From NCBI GenBank assembly GCA_027592925.1, contig JAQCJO010000001.1:1-64000 (forward strand): 64,000 nucleotides of DNA. Reading direction: 5' to 3'. A model generated the notes under the pieces. That model had not been told where the DNA came from. It made no database searches and worked only from the letters and a program-made list of their open reading frames with translations. Made by a program: the position numbers and the translations under genes. Shown here piece by piece: positions 47,603-56,393 of this stretch. Origin of the DNA: Actinomycetota bacterium. GTDB lineage: Bacteria; Actinomycetota; Acidimicrobiia; Acidimicrobiales; Ilumatobacteraceae. Position 1 is the first letter of the stretch; the number at the start of each line of letters is the position of its first letter.

Positions 47603-48084
47603 CAAATATGTATGAAGAACTTTCTCTTGATGAGTTGCGCACCAAGCGTGCTGAGATGCAGCACCAAGAAGATGCGGTGTCATTTGTGCGCCGACTAGCT
47701 CAGGGACGTCTAGACATTGCTCGCGACGAATTACGCCGACGCATTGACAACGAACCGTTGCTCGATGTGGCCACAAATCTTGCTGGTGTGTTTGGTCAAG
47801 AACATGGCGGCGGCTCGGCTCGTCCGCCACGCGAAACTATTATCTCTGGCGATCACCCACTCGTGCTCGAACTTGAGCACTTGTGCGAAGACCTTGGCTT
47901 CGGTTCGATTCGCACGCTGGATGAAACAAGCCTGCGAACCGCAATTGATGAACTTGCTAAGTTTGAATTGTTGCGCTCAAGTGAACGGCGTGCATTATTT
48001 GACACGATAGACGCTCTCACTACGGCTCTCGTGCAGCGCTACAAAAGTGGTGGCGCAAATGTTGATGCGCTTCTGAACGACTAG
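47599..48084 (+). CDS. RsiG-like anti-sigma factor with c-di-GMP-binding motif
   Basis: ELRTKRAEMQHQEDAVSFVRRLAQGRLDIARDELRRR contains exact E(X)3S(X)2R(X)3Q(X)3D. Confidence 0.78.
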   Translation: MTNMYEELSLDELRTKRAEMQHQEDAVSFVRRLAQGRLDIARDELRRRIDNEPLLDVATNLAGVFGQEHGGGSARPPRETIISGDHPLVLELEHLCEDLGFGSIRTLDETSLRTAIDELAKFELLRSSERRALFDTIDALTTALVQRYKSGGANVDALLND

Positions 48085-48176
48085 TGAATGCTGGGGTCAT
48101 CCCCCAAAGACCACTGCCGAATAGGGCTCGTCGCCCGACTCCGCAAATTAACGCACCCCGCAGATAGGTTTTAAGG

Positions 48177-49391
48177 GTGATGCAACGTGTCGCTGTGCTG
48201 TCTTTGCACACCTCGCCGCTCGCCCAACCGGGCGTAGGTGATGGTGGTGGCATGAATGTGTATGTGCGCGAACTCGTTTCTGCACTTGCTAGCAGCGGAG
48301 TCGATTGCACTACATATACACGTGCTTGGAAATCTGGATTGCCCGATGTAGTCGAGGTCGAACCAAATCACCGCGTCGTGCATGTGCGCGCAGGCGATGT
48401 TGATTTGCCGAAAGAAGAAATGCTCAGCGTGGTTGATGAATTTACTGACTCGGTTGCTTGGCATCTTCAGCGAAATGGTGGTGCCGACTTGGTGCACGCC
48501 AATTATTGGTTGTCTGGTGTGGTCGGACACCGCTTGAAGCACGAATTGAATTTGCCTCTCGTCTCCACATTCCATACGTTTGCTCGTGTCAAAGGGCTCG
48601 GTGGCGACATTGAGTCTCCAGTGCGCGAAAAGTCGGAGTTGGAAGTGATCGGTTGCAGCGATGCAATTTGTGTCAGTTGTCCTGAAGAGCGATCACAGTT
48701 TGAGTCGTTATATGGCAGTGCTCCAGGAACGATTGAAGTAGTCGCCCCAGGTGTTGAGCGAGCATTTTTCTCTCCAGGGGATCGTCGCGGTGCGCGACAT
48801 GCTCTCGGACTTGGCAGTGGACCAATTTTGTTGTTTGTTGGTCGCATTCAGCCACTGAAGGGTCTTGATATTGCAGTGCAAACACTTGCACAACTTGGTC
48901 TTAATGATGCACAACTTGTTGTAGTTGGTGGCGCAAGTGGTGCTGACGGTGTAGCCGAACTTGAACGTGTGCAACGCATCATCGTCGAAAACAAATTGGA
49001 AGGGCGAGTGCATTTCTTTGATCCACAGCCGCACCACCTGTTGTCTACTTTCTATCGTGCAGCCGATGTGGTGTTGGTGCCATCGCGCAGCGAGAGTTTT
49101 GGATTGGTTGCGCTTGAAGCAGGTGCATGTGGAACCCCCGTCGTCGCAACTGGCGTAGGTGGGTTGCTTAGCCTGATCGATCATGGTCGCACCGGCTTTT
49201 TAGTACCCGGCCGCAATGTTGACGACTTTGCCAAGTTCACTGCACAACTGCTCGATGATTCGTTGCTCTCGTTGACCATGGGCACCGCCGCCGCAGAGCG
49301 TGCAAAAGCGTATTCGTGGAAGTCTGCGGCACATACCGTGCGCGATGTGTATGCACAACTGCTCGAGCGTGAATTGGTGGCTTGCAAGTAG
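48177..49391 (+). CDS. mshA: D-inositol-3-phosphate glycosyltransferase
   Basis: HTSPLAQPGVGDGGGMNVYVRELV, LFVGRIQPLKGLDIAVQTLAQL, PSRSESFGLVALEAGACGTPVVATGVGGL. Confidence 0.93.
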   Translation: MMQRVAVLSLHTSPLAQPGVGDGGGMNVYVRELVSALASSGVDCTTYTRAWKSGLPDVVEVEPNHRVVHVRAGDVDLPKEEMLSVVDEFTDSVAWHLQRNGGADLVHANYWLSGVVGHRLKHELNLPLVSTFHTFARVKGLGGDIESPVREKSELEVIGCSDAICVSCPEERSQFESLYGSAPGTIEVVAPGVERAFFSPGDRRGARHALGLGSGPILLFVGRIQPLKGLDIAVQTLAQLGLNDAQLVVVGGASGADGVAELERVQRIIVENKLEGRVHFFDPQPHHLLSTFYRAADVVLVPSRSESFGLVALEAGACGTPVVATGVGGLLSLIDHGRTGFLVPGRNVDDFAKFTAQLLDDSLLSLTMGTAAAERAKAYSWKSAAHTVRDVYAQLLERELVACK

Positions 49392-49864
49392 TGAGCGATC
49401 TGTTTGACGATCAGGAACTTTCTCGGATCGAACAGCAAATAGACGAATGGTTGGCACATCTTCAGGCTCATAATCCTGCGATCCTCGCTGTCGATCGAAG
49501 TGTCGAGGGCGACATTCGTTGGTATGTGCGTATGCAAGGTGAAGAAAAGGAATTTACAACGGTGTGGTTGACATTGGGTCAGCGAACGTTGCGTTACGAA
49601 ACATATGTAATGCCGGCCCCCGAAGAGAATGCCGAAGCGTTGTATGAGTCGTTGCTACGCCGCAACGAAAAACTTGTTGGCGCTCACTTTTCAATCGGTG
49701 CCGAAGATGCCGTGTTTTTACGCGGCGAGATGCCAATTGGATCGCTCAATGAGAAGGAACTCGACAGAGCAATTGGCACCCTCTATTCGACTGTGGAGCA
49801 GTATTTCAAAGGGTTCTTGCAGATTGGATTTGCCAGGCTTTTTAATAGCCGATTCGATAACTGA
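49382..49864 (+). CDS. YbjN / type III secretion chaperone-like domain protein
   Basis: FTTVWLTLGQRTLRYETYVMPAPEENAEALYESLLRRNEKLVGAHFSIG; downstream of mshA. Confidence 0.75.
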   Translation: MQVVSDLFDDQELSRIEQQIDEWLAHLQAHNPAILAVDRSVEGDIRWYVRMQGEEKEFTTVWLTLGQRTLRYETYVMPAPEENAEALYESLLRRNEKLVGAHFSIGAEDAVFLRGEMPIGSLNEKELDRAIGTLYSTVEQYFKGFLQIGFARLFNSRFDN

Positions 49865-49949
49865 CCGTACACATTGGGTTGCGTCCGAGCCGTTAACGGT
49901 CGGGGAAGTCGGTTGAGTGGCTCGGACGCATCTCGCTAGCCTGACCACA

Positions 49950-50750
49950 ATGAATTCGGCGGCTCATACTCCCATCACATTTGTTGGTGGAGGCAATATG
50001 GGTGCCGCGCTCGTTGCAGGGTTATTGAAAGCCGGCTGGCCTGCATCGCTGATCACGGTTGTCGAGACGTCGAGCGAGAGACGGACACAGTTGAATTCGT
50101 TGTACCCAGGAATCATTACTGCAGAAAAAATTTTTGCGTGCACAGCAGGAGTGATAGCCGTCAAGCCACCTGCAGCAGCCGAAACATGCGCTGCACTTGC
50201 GCAAGCCGGCGCAACACGCGTGCTCTCAATCGCTGCAGGGATTGGTCTGACCACATTGCAAGCGGCCGCAGGTTCAACCGCGGCTGTCGTGCGAGCAATG
50301 CCAAATACTCCTGCACTTGTCGGTGAGGGTGCAGCAGCGATCAGTGGATCTTCGCAATGCGTCTTGGCCGACATGGTGTGGGCCGAGTCGGTGTTGGGCA
50401 GTGTTGGCACCGTGGTGCGAGTAGATGAAAAATTGTTGGATGCGGTAACTGCAATTTCTGGATCGGGTCCCGCATACATATTTTTGATTGCTGAGGCACT
50501 GATGTCTTCGGCGGTTGGGGCCGGCTTGACGCCCGAAATCGCCGACGCATTGGTGCGCCAGTTACTGGTGGGTTCGGCGAAATTGTTGCAACAGTCAGCC
50601 GAGACACCCGCGCAGTTACGCGCAAATGTGACATCGCCAAACGGTGTTACGGCGTCTGCAATACAGGCTCTAGAGCAGGCTGGTATTCGCGCAGCAATCG
50701 AGGCAACAGTGCAGGCTGCGGTGTCGCGAAGTCGCGAAATGGGTTCGTGA
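49950..50750 (+). CDS. proC: Pyrroline-5-carboxylate reductase
   Basis: ITFVGGGNMGAALVAGLLKAGWP, VRAMPNTPALVGEGAAAI, ISGSGPAYIFLIAEAL. Confidence 0.95.
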   Translation: MNSAAHTPITFVGGGNMGAALVAGLLKAGWPASLITVVETSSERRTQLNSLYPGIITAEKIFACTAGVIAVKPPAAAETCAALAQAGATRVLSIAAGIGLTTLQAAAGSTAAVVRAMPNTPALVGEGAAAISGSSQCVLADMVWAESVLGSVGTVVRVDEKLLDAVTAISGSGPAYIFLIAEALMSSAVGAGLTPEIADALVRQLLVGSAKLLQQSAETPAQLRANVTSPNGVTASAIQALEQAGIRAAIEATVQAAVSRSREMGS

Positions 50751-50815
50751 AAATTCACGGTCAAAAATGCTTGAACTTTCCAACAATGTGCGTAGGGTAT
50801 GTCCTAGGTCACAGT

Positions 50816-50904
50816 TTCCAGCCGGGGTTTACCCCCCAACTGGAAGTCGCGCTTGCAAGAGCGCGCCGTTTGGACCGGTGCCGTCGGGGGGTTGGCACCG
50901 GTCC
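50816..50904 (+). ncRNA. Candidate structured leader RNA (consecutive stem-loops) upstream of SAM hydroxide adenosyltransferase gene
   Basis: TTCCAG..GGGGtttaCCCC..CTGGAA (50816-50845); GCGCttgcaagaGCGC; perfect 11-bp GGACCGGTGCC/GGCACCGGTCC (50872-50904). Confidence 0.5.
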
Positions 50905-50993
50905 ATTCGTGTATCTCGGGACGTTTTCAATCACGATGTTTTGCTTCGCGGTTTTTTTTCGGACGACATTTTTCAACTCGTGAGTGTTGTGCG

Positions 50994-51863
50994 ATGAACA
51001 AATTTTCACACGTTTCATTTCTCTCTGACTACGGAACACAAGATGAATTTGTTGGCGTTGTCAAAGCAGTGATTGCTGACATCGCGCCGCACGTCAGTGT
51101 GATTGATCTTGTGCACGATGTAACTCCGTTCGATGTGCGCGCAGGTTCACTCGCTCTCGCACGCTGTGTTCCTTACGTGCCAACTGGTGTTGTATTGGCA
51201 GTTGTCGATCCAGGTGTTGGCGGATTACGGCGAGCAATCGCAATCTCGGTTGGTGGTGGTAAGGGTGTATTCATTGGCCCCGACAATGGTCTTTTGCCAG
51301 GAGCAGTTGCGCTTGCAGGCGGGCCAGATCAGGCGGTGGTGCTCAACAATGTTGCATATCAATTGGCCTCGCCGGGCGACACGTTTGCGGGGCGCGATAT
51401 TTTTGCGCCTGCCGCAGCACATCTTTGTAACGGCGTTGCACTCACTGATTTGGGAGATGAGATCGACCCAAGTTTGCTCTTGCCAGGTGTCGTTCCGCTA
51501 CCGCGCGAAGAGGGTGGGCAGATGTTGAGCGAAGTGACTTGGGTGGATCGATTTGGAAACTGCCAATTGAATGTTGGGCCTGAAGACATTGAAAAGTGGG
51601 GTTCACCGCTGCGAGTCATTATCGGTGCATCAGATCCAACTACTCAGATTGTGCGCTCAGTACCAGTAGTACGCAACTTTGCCGACATTGGTGGTGGCAT
51701 TGGTCTTGTTGTCGACTCATATGGAATGCTCGCGTTGTGTGTTGACCGCGGGTCGGCAGCAGCCGAACTGCAACTTGGGCCAACTGACCTGGTGGTGATT
51801 GCTCAAGATCCCAGCGCCGGTGCTGGAGTAGCAACGTCGGTGCGCTTAGGCACTAAAAAATGA
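50994..51863 (+). CDS. S-adenosyl-L-methionine hydroxide adenosyltransferase family (DUF62)
   Basis: VSFLSDYGTQDEFVGVVKAVI, VVDPGVGGLRRAIAI, FIGPDNGLLPGA, DRFGNCQLNV. Confidence 0.92.
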   Translation: MNKFSHVSFLSDYGTQDEFVGVVKAVIADIAPHVSVIDLVHDVTPFDVRAGSLALARCVPYVPTGVVLAVVDPGVGGLRRAIAISVGGGKGVFIGPDNGLLPGAVALAGGPDQAVVLNNVAYQLASPGDTFAGRDIFAPAAAHLCNGVALTDLGDEIDPSLLLPGVVPLPREEGGQMLSEVTWVDRFGNCQLNVGPEDIEKWGSPLRVIIGASDPTTQIVRSVPVVRNFADIGGGIGLVVDSYGMLALCVDRGSAAAELQLGPTDLVVIAQDPSAGAGVATSVRLGTKK

Positions 51864-51897
51864 GTTGTCGTTCTCGCGCTAGGCGTAAACTCGGATC

Positions 51898-51981
51898 ATG
51901 AGACCGGCCACAACACTTGTTACTGGCTTGTTGCTTGCAGCAATTTTGGGTGCAGGTGTTTTGTCGCTGATGATGCGTTAA
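51898..51981 (+). CDS. Possible 27-aa membrane microprotein
   Basis: MRPATTLVTGLLLAAILGAGVLSLMMR; no homology evidence available. Confidence 0.3.
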   Translation: MRPATTLVTGLLLAAILGAGVLSLMMR

Positions 51982-52729
51982 GCGTTGAGTTGCCCGCGAC
52001 TAAGAATCCACTAAACAAAATTGAAACTCCGCAGAGCAAGGTAATTGCAAACGCGCGATCTTGACCTAGTCGTCCAGCGAGCGTGCCACTTGCCGACAAC
52101 ACGAGCGTGCCCACCGCGATCAGCACATTGCCTCCCGCAAGTCTCTTGGGAGACGTGACCGTGCGAGTAATACTTTTTGATGCTGCAGGGTTTTGTTTCT
52201 TGACTACACGCCAAGCCGACCACAGTGCGCCAACAATGATGAACATTGCAGGCACTCCCGAACCGATGGCTGCAAGAATTCGCGGCGCTGCGCCAAATAT
52301 TTCTCGACCAGCAGGAAATTCAGTGGAAACAACTGGCGATTTTGTTGGTGCAATCAACACCACTCCTGTTGCAAAGCCCGACAACAACACAAGCCAGTTA
52401 CGAGCAATGTTTCCTGCACGAAGGCCAATCAGCAAGTACACAGTTCCGAGTGCAAGCCAAGCCACGTTGAGTACGGCACCGGCTAAGAAAAATATTCGAA
52501 ACGCCATCAAGTTCCAGCCTGAGCTCTCGGCCCACCACAGGGCTCCGGATCCAACAGCGAAGAGAGCCATCGCAACTGTCCACGCCAATTCGTGTGGCTG
52601 ACGCCGCCGCAACCAGCGGTCCAACGTGCTGAGAGTAAATGCGCATGCGATAAGGGTCGAAGCACCAGCCAATGCCGAGTTCAACTCGTTGTGCGCCGAT
52701 TGGGCAGCCAGTAATTGAGCCAAGATCAT
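51920..52729 (-). CDS. Multi-pass membrane protein, unknown function
   Basis: About 7 hydrophobic segments in 269 aa; no competing ORF over most of its length. Confidence 0.7.
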   Translation of the reverse strand: MILAQLLAAQSAHNELNSALAGASTLIACAFTLSTLDRWLRRRQPHELAWTVAMALFAVGSGALWWAESSGWNLMAFRIFFLAGAVLNVAWLALGTVYLLIGLRAGNIARNWLVLLSGFATGVVLIAPTKSPVVSTEFPAGREIFGAAPRILAAIGSGVPAMFIIVGALWSAWRVVKKQNPAASKSITRTVTSPKRLAGGNVLIAVGTLVLSASGTLAGRLGQDRAFAITLLCGVSILFSGFLVAGNSTLNASSATKHLHPKLLQATSQ

Positions 52730-52837
52730 GGGCGCAGGCTAGTAGCGCTAACGGGTGACAGATGTCTTGCCTTTATAAGGACCTCGGCATGGGCAAGGAC
52801 TTCGTGAATTCATGCACGAGCGCCTACCCTTTACAGA

Positions 52838-53518
52838 GTGACAGATCTTGTGAAACCCCCATCACGCCCCGAGGCACTTCGTCGACGTATTCCAGACGCG
52901 GCAGTCACTCGATTGCCGGTGTACTTGCAGATTCTGAACAAATCAATAACAGAAGGTGTCTCGCAGTTGTCGAGCGATCAACTTGCAGGACTAGCCGGGC
53001 TCAATGCAGCCAAAGTGCGCAAAGACTTGTCGTACTTGGGAAGTTATGGCACACGCGGTGTTGGGTACGACGTTGCGTATCTCGTCTATCAAATCAAACG
53101 CGAACTGGGATTGTTGAATGATTGGAAGGTCGTGGTTGTTGGTGCGGGCAACTTGGGCAACGCGTTAACAAATTACGCCGGTTTTTCTTCGCGTGGGTTT
53201 GAGGTTTCGGCAGTTGTCGATATCGATTCAGCAAAGGTTGGCAAAAAAGTTGGTGGAGTCGTGGTACGACATGTTGATGACCTGTTGTCAATTGTCAACA
53301 ATGACAAAGTCAGCATTGGTGTCATCGCTACGCCACCCGCTTCGGCGCAACGTGCAGCAGAGTTGCTTGTTGCTGCAGGTATCAAATCAATTCTCAACTT
53401 TGCGGCATTAGTGCTGACGGTACCGAGCGACGTGTCGGTTCGTAGCGTTGACTTGGGCATGGAGCTACAGATTCTCGGTTATTACGAACAACTCAACAGG
53501 CCTGTGGCATGTCAATAG
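52838..53518 (+). CDS. rex: Redox-sensing transcriptional repressor Rex
   Basis: TRLPVYLQILNKSITEGVSQLSSDQLAGLAGLNAAKVRKDLSYLGSYGTRGVGYDV, VVVVGAGNLGNAL. Confidence 0.95.
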   Translation: MTDLVKPPSRPEALRRRIPDAAVTRLPVYLQILNKSITEGVSQLSSDQLAGLAGLNAAKVRKDLSYLGSYGTRGVGYDVAYLVYQIKRELGLLNDWKVVVVGAGNLGNALTNYAGFSSRGFEVSAVVDIDSAKVGKKVGGVVVRHVDDLLSIVNNDKVSIGVIATPPASAQRAAELLVAAGIKSILNFAALVLTVPSDVSVRSVDLGMELQILGYYEQLNRPVACQ

Positions 53519-54771
53519 TTGTTCTCGGAGTCAATCATCGCTCTGCGCCGCTTGATGTAATCGAACGTGTTGCGGTGGCAGAAGAGTCGCTCACCAAAGC
53601 GTTGCACAGTTTGGCGTCGCGCGACAACGTGCGCGAAACAGTGTTGCTCTCAACGTGCAATCGCACCGAGGTATATGTGGTTGCCGAGAAGTTTCATGGT
53701 GCATATGCCGATGTGCGCGATTACTTTTGTGAACTTTCCGGGCTAACGCCAGACGAATTGCATCCGCATTTTTACAGTCAGCACGACGAGGCTGCTGTAT
53801 CGCACCTGTTTGAAGTGGCTTCTGGTCTTGATTCTGCAGTGATTGGCGAAACCGAAATACTTGGTCAAGTGCGCGACGCATGGGACTTGGCTCGAGTCGA
53901 GCAGACTTCTCGTACAACACTCAATATGTTGTTTCGTCAAGCGCTCGAAGTGGGTAAGCGTGCGCGAAACGAAACCGGAATCAGTAAGTCCACAACATCG
54001 ATCTCTCATGCTGCTGTTGAGATGGCAAAAGAATTATTGGGCACTATGCAGGGCCGCAGCGTTCTCGTTGTTGGCGCTGGCGACATGGGTGCTGGCATTG
54101 CGCGCGCATTGTCAAGTGCCGGCGCCGCATCGGTCACGGTAATGAATCGCAATACAGAGCGAGCAGAACAACTCGCTGCAACTGTTGGTGCTGTTGTCAG
54201 CCCGATTTCGCAATTAGCAATTGCGCTTGGTGCTGCCGATGTGGTGCTGACATGCACAGGTGCAACCGAGCCAATCATCACCGCAGAATTGGTGTGTTCA
54301 GTTCGTGGCAAGACCACAAGTGCTCCCTTGCTCATCGTGGATATCGCTATGCCGCGCGACGTTGAACACTCGGTGGGCGACATCGCAAACGTAACGTTGC
54401 GCGATTTGTATGACTTGCGTGACTGGGCACAGGTTGGCATCAACGCGCGCAACAATGAAGCCGACGCAGTGCGCACGATCATTGTTGAGGAAGTAGAACG
54501 CTTTACGCAAGAGTCAATTGCTCGACAGGCTGCACCATTGGTTGCCGAGTTGCACGAGCGAGCAGAAAATATACGCCTTGCTGAGATGGAAAGGTTTGCT
54601 GCGCGCATGTCTGGACTTACGCCAGAACAGCGCGATCTCGTTGAAACGATGAGCAAGTCAGTTATCGCCAAACTGTTGCACACACCGTCCGTCCAACTCA
54701 AAAACAGTGCTGGTACCCCACAAGGCGAGCGCATCGCTGCAGCACTGCGCGATCTCTTCGACATCGAATGA
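53509..54771 (+). CDS. hemA: Glutamyl-tRNA reductase
   Basis: VLGVNHRSAPLDVIERVA, LLSTCNRTEVY, GETEILGQVRDAW, VVGAGDMG. Confidence 0.95.
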   Translation: MSIVVLGVNHRSAPLDVIERVAVAEESLTKALHSLASRDNVRETVLLSTCNRTEVYVVAEKFHGAYADVRDYFCELSGLTPDELHPHFYSQHDEAAVSHLFEVASGLDSAVIGETEILGQVRDAWDLARVEQTSRTTLNMLFRQALEVGKRARNETGISKSTTSISHAAVEMAKELLGTMQGRSVLVVGAGDMGAGIARALSSAGAASVTVMNRNTERAEQLAATVGAVVSPISQLAIALGAADVVLTCTGATEPIITAELVCSVRGKTTSAPLLIVDIAMPRDVEHSVGDIANVTLRDLYDLRDWAQVGINARNNEADAVRTIIVEEVERFTQESIARQAAPLVAELHERAENIRLAEMERFAARMSGLTPEQRDLVETMSKSVIAKLLHTPSVQLKNSAGTPQGERIAAALRDLFDIE

Positions 54772-55637
54772 TCCGTCTTGCAACTCGCTCGAGTGCGCAA
54801 GCCCGCACTCAAGCCCAAGTAGTTGCAAGCGCAATATCTACAGCAACTGGCGAGCAAACCGAACTTGTTTTTGTTGAAACACTTGGCGATATCAAGCGGG
54901 ATGTGCCGCTACACCAAATAGGTGGTCAGGGCGTTTTCGTTAAAGAAGTACAACAAGCAGTGCTTGATGGTCACGCAGATTTGGCCGTGCACTCTGCAAA
55001 AGATTTGCCTTCTTTGCAAACTGACGGTCTTGTTGTCGGTGCGTGGTGCACACGACGCGATGCGCGCGACGCATTGGTCGGCAACACGCTGTCTGGTTTG
55101 AAACAAGGTGCGACCGTGGCGACTGGCTCGGTGCGACGTCGTGCGCAGTTGCTGACTATGCGACCCGACCTCAGGTTTATTGATTTGCGGGGCAACATCA
55201 ATACTCGGTTAGGCAAGGTGCCCGATGGTGGTGCAATTGTGATGGCGGTAGCAGCACTTGAGGTGCTTGGTCTGACCGAACAGATTGCACAAATTCTTGA
55301 CCCAAGTGTTGTTGTGCCCATGATTGGTCAGGGTTGTGTGGCAGTGGAGTGTCGAGTGGGTGATGCCGCAACGCAAACTGCACTTCAGGCGGTCGACCAT
55401 GCTGTGACTCGTCGCGCAGTTGAAATGGAGCGCGCATTTTTGGCCGAATTGGGTGCCGGATGCAATATGCCAATCGGTGCACATTTGGATGCACAAGATG
55501 TTTTTACTGCGTTTATGGCCACGGGCGACAAAGCGAGCGACCGCCATGTCACACTCGCACAGTCGGTTGTTGGCATTGACGACAGATTGCAATTGGCACG
55601 CGATATCGCAACGCAGTGCCGAAGCAAACTGCAATGA
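54768..55637 (+). CDS. hemC: Hydroxymethylbilane synthase
   Basis: GQGVFVKEVQQAVLDGHADLAVHSAKDLP, GSVRRRAQL, LAELGAGCNMPIGAH. Confidence 0.95.
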   Translation: MIRLATRSSAQARTQAQVVASAISTATGEQTELVFVETLGDIKRDVPLHQIGGQGVFVKEVQQAVLDGHADLAVHSAKDLPSLQTDGLVVGAWCTRRDARDALVGNTLSGLKQGATVATGSVRRRAQLLTMRPDLRFIDLRGNINTRLGKVPDGGAIVMAVAALEVLGLTEQIAQILDPSVVVPMIGQGCVAVECRVGDAATQTALQAVDHAVTRRAVEMERAFLAELGAGCNMPIGAHLDAQDVFTAFMATGDKASDRHVTLAQSVVGIDDRLQLARDIATQCRSKLQ

Positions 55638-56383
55638 CAAATCTGGCCGGTAAGACAATTGTTCTGACACGACCTGTCGAGCAGTCGAGCGAACTTGCAG
55701 AGTTGTTGGTTGAAGTCGGCGTCAACGTGTTGTTAGTACCACTGATCAAAATTGTTGGCCCAAGTGATGGTGGACGCAAATTACAAGCCGCTCTTGATCG
55801 TGCCGACGATTACGACTGGATAGTCGTTACGTCGGCGAACGGTGCGCAAAGTATTTCGTCGTTCATCAAGTCTTTGGCAACCAGTGATGCACGCCGGCCA
55901 AAAATTGCAGCAGTGGGTTCGGCCACCGAACAAGCACTTGGTTGCGCAGCAGACTTCATGCCAAGCACTGCAAATGCACAAACACTCGTGCGCGAGTTTC
56001 CATTTGGCGAAGGACGCGTGTTGCTTGCGCAAGTTGAAAATTTGGGTGGCGCAGTCGATTCATCGGTCGCTCGCGGACTTGCTGAGCGTGGCTGGTTGGT
56101 GGATGAGGCTGCTGCGTATCAAACTGTGGCGGCGACACCGAGCGAACAAGAAGTTGCGCAGGCATCGCAAGCCGATGCCGTCGTTTTTTATTCGGGATCG
56201 GCAGTGCGATCGTGGCGAGCAGGTGTTGGGATGAAGACGCCACATGTGGTGATCGCAATCGGAGAATCAACTGCGAGGGTCGCGCGCAATCTCAACATTC
56301 AGGTATCGAGCGTTGCGGCACAAACAACGCCTCGTGCTGTAGTGGCCGCACTCGTTGGGGTTTTCGAACAGCAACGCCCGTAG
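55634..56383 (+). CDS. hemD: Uroporphyrinogen-III synthase
   Basis: GKTIVLTRPVEQSSELAELL, WIVVTSANGAQSISSF; in hem operon. Confidence 0.88.
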   Translation: MTNLAGKTIVLTRPVEQSSELAELLVEVGVNVLLVPLIKIVGPSDGGRKLQAALDRADDYDWIVVTSANGAQSISSFIKSLATSDARRPKIAAVGSATEQALGCAADFMPSTANAQTLVREFPFGEGRVLLAQVENLGGAVDSSVARGLAERGWLVDEAAAYQTVAATPSEQEVAQASQADAVVFYSGSAVRSWRAGVGMKTPHVVIAIGESTARVARNLNIQVSSVAAQTTPRAVVAALVGVFEQQRP

Positions 56384-56393
56384 CCTTACGGGT

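Noticed and set aside
49964-50764. 266-aa minus-strand ORF over proC
   Set aside because: Antisense of proC; Ala/Thr/Ser-rich shadow translation
52802-52819. TCGTG-aattcatg-CACGA inverted repeat upstream of rex as a Rex operator
   Set aside because: Half-sites and spacing do not match the known TGTGAA-n4-TTCACA pattern; arms only 5 bp
54006-54857. 283-aa minus-strand ORF over hemA
   Set aside because: Antisense of hemA; no domain signatures
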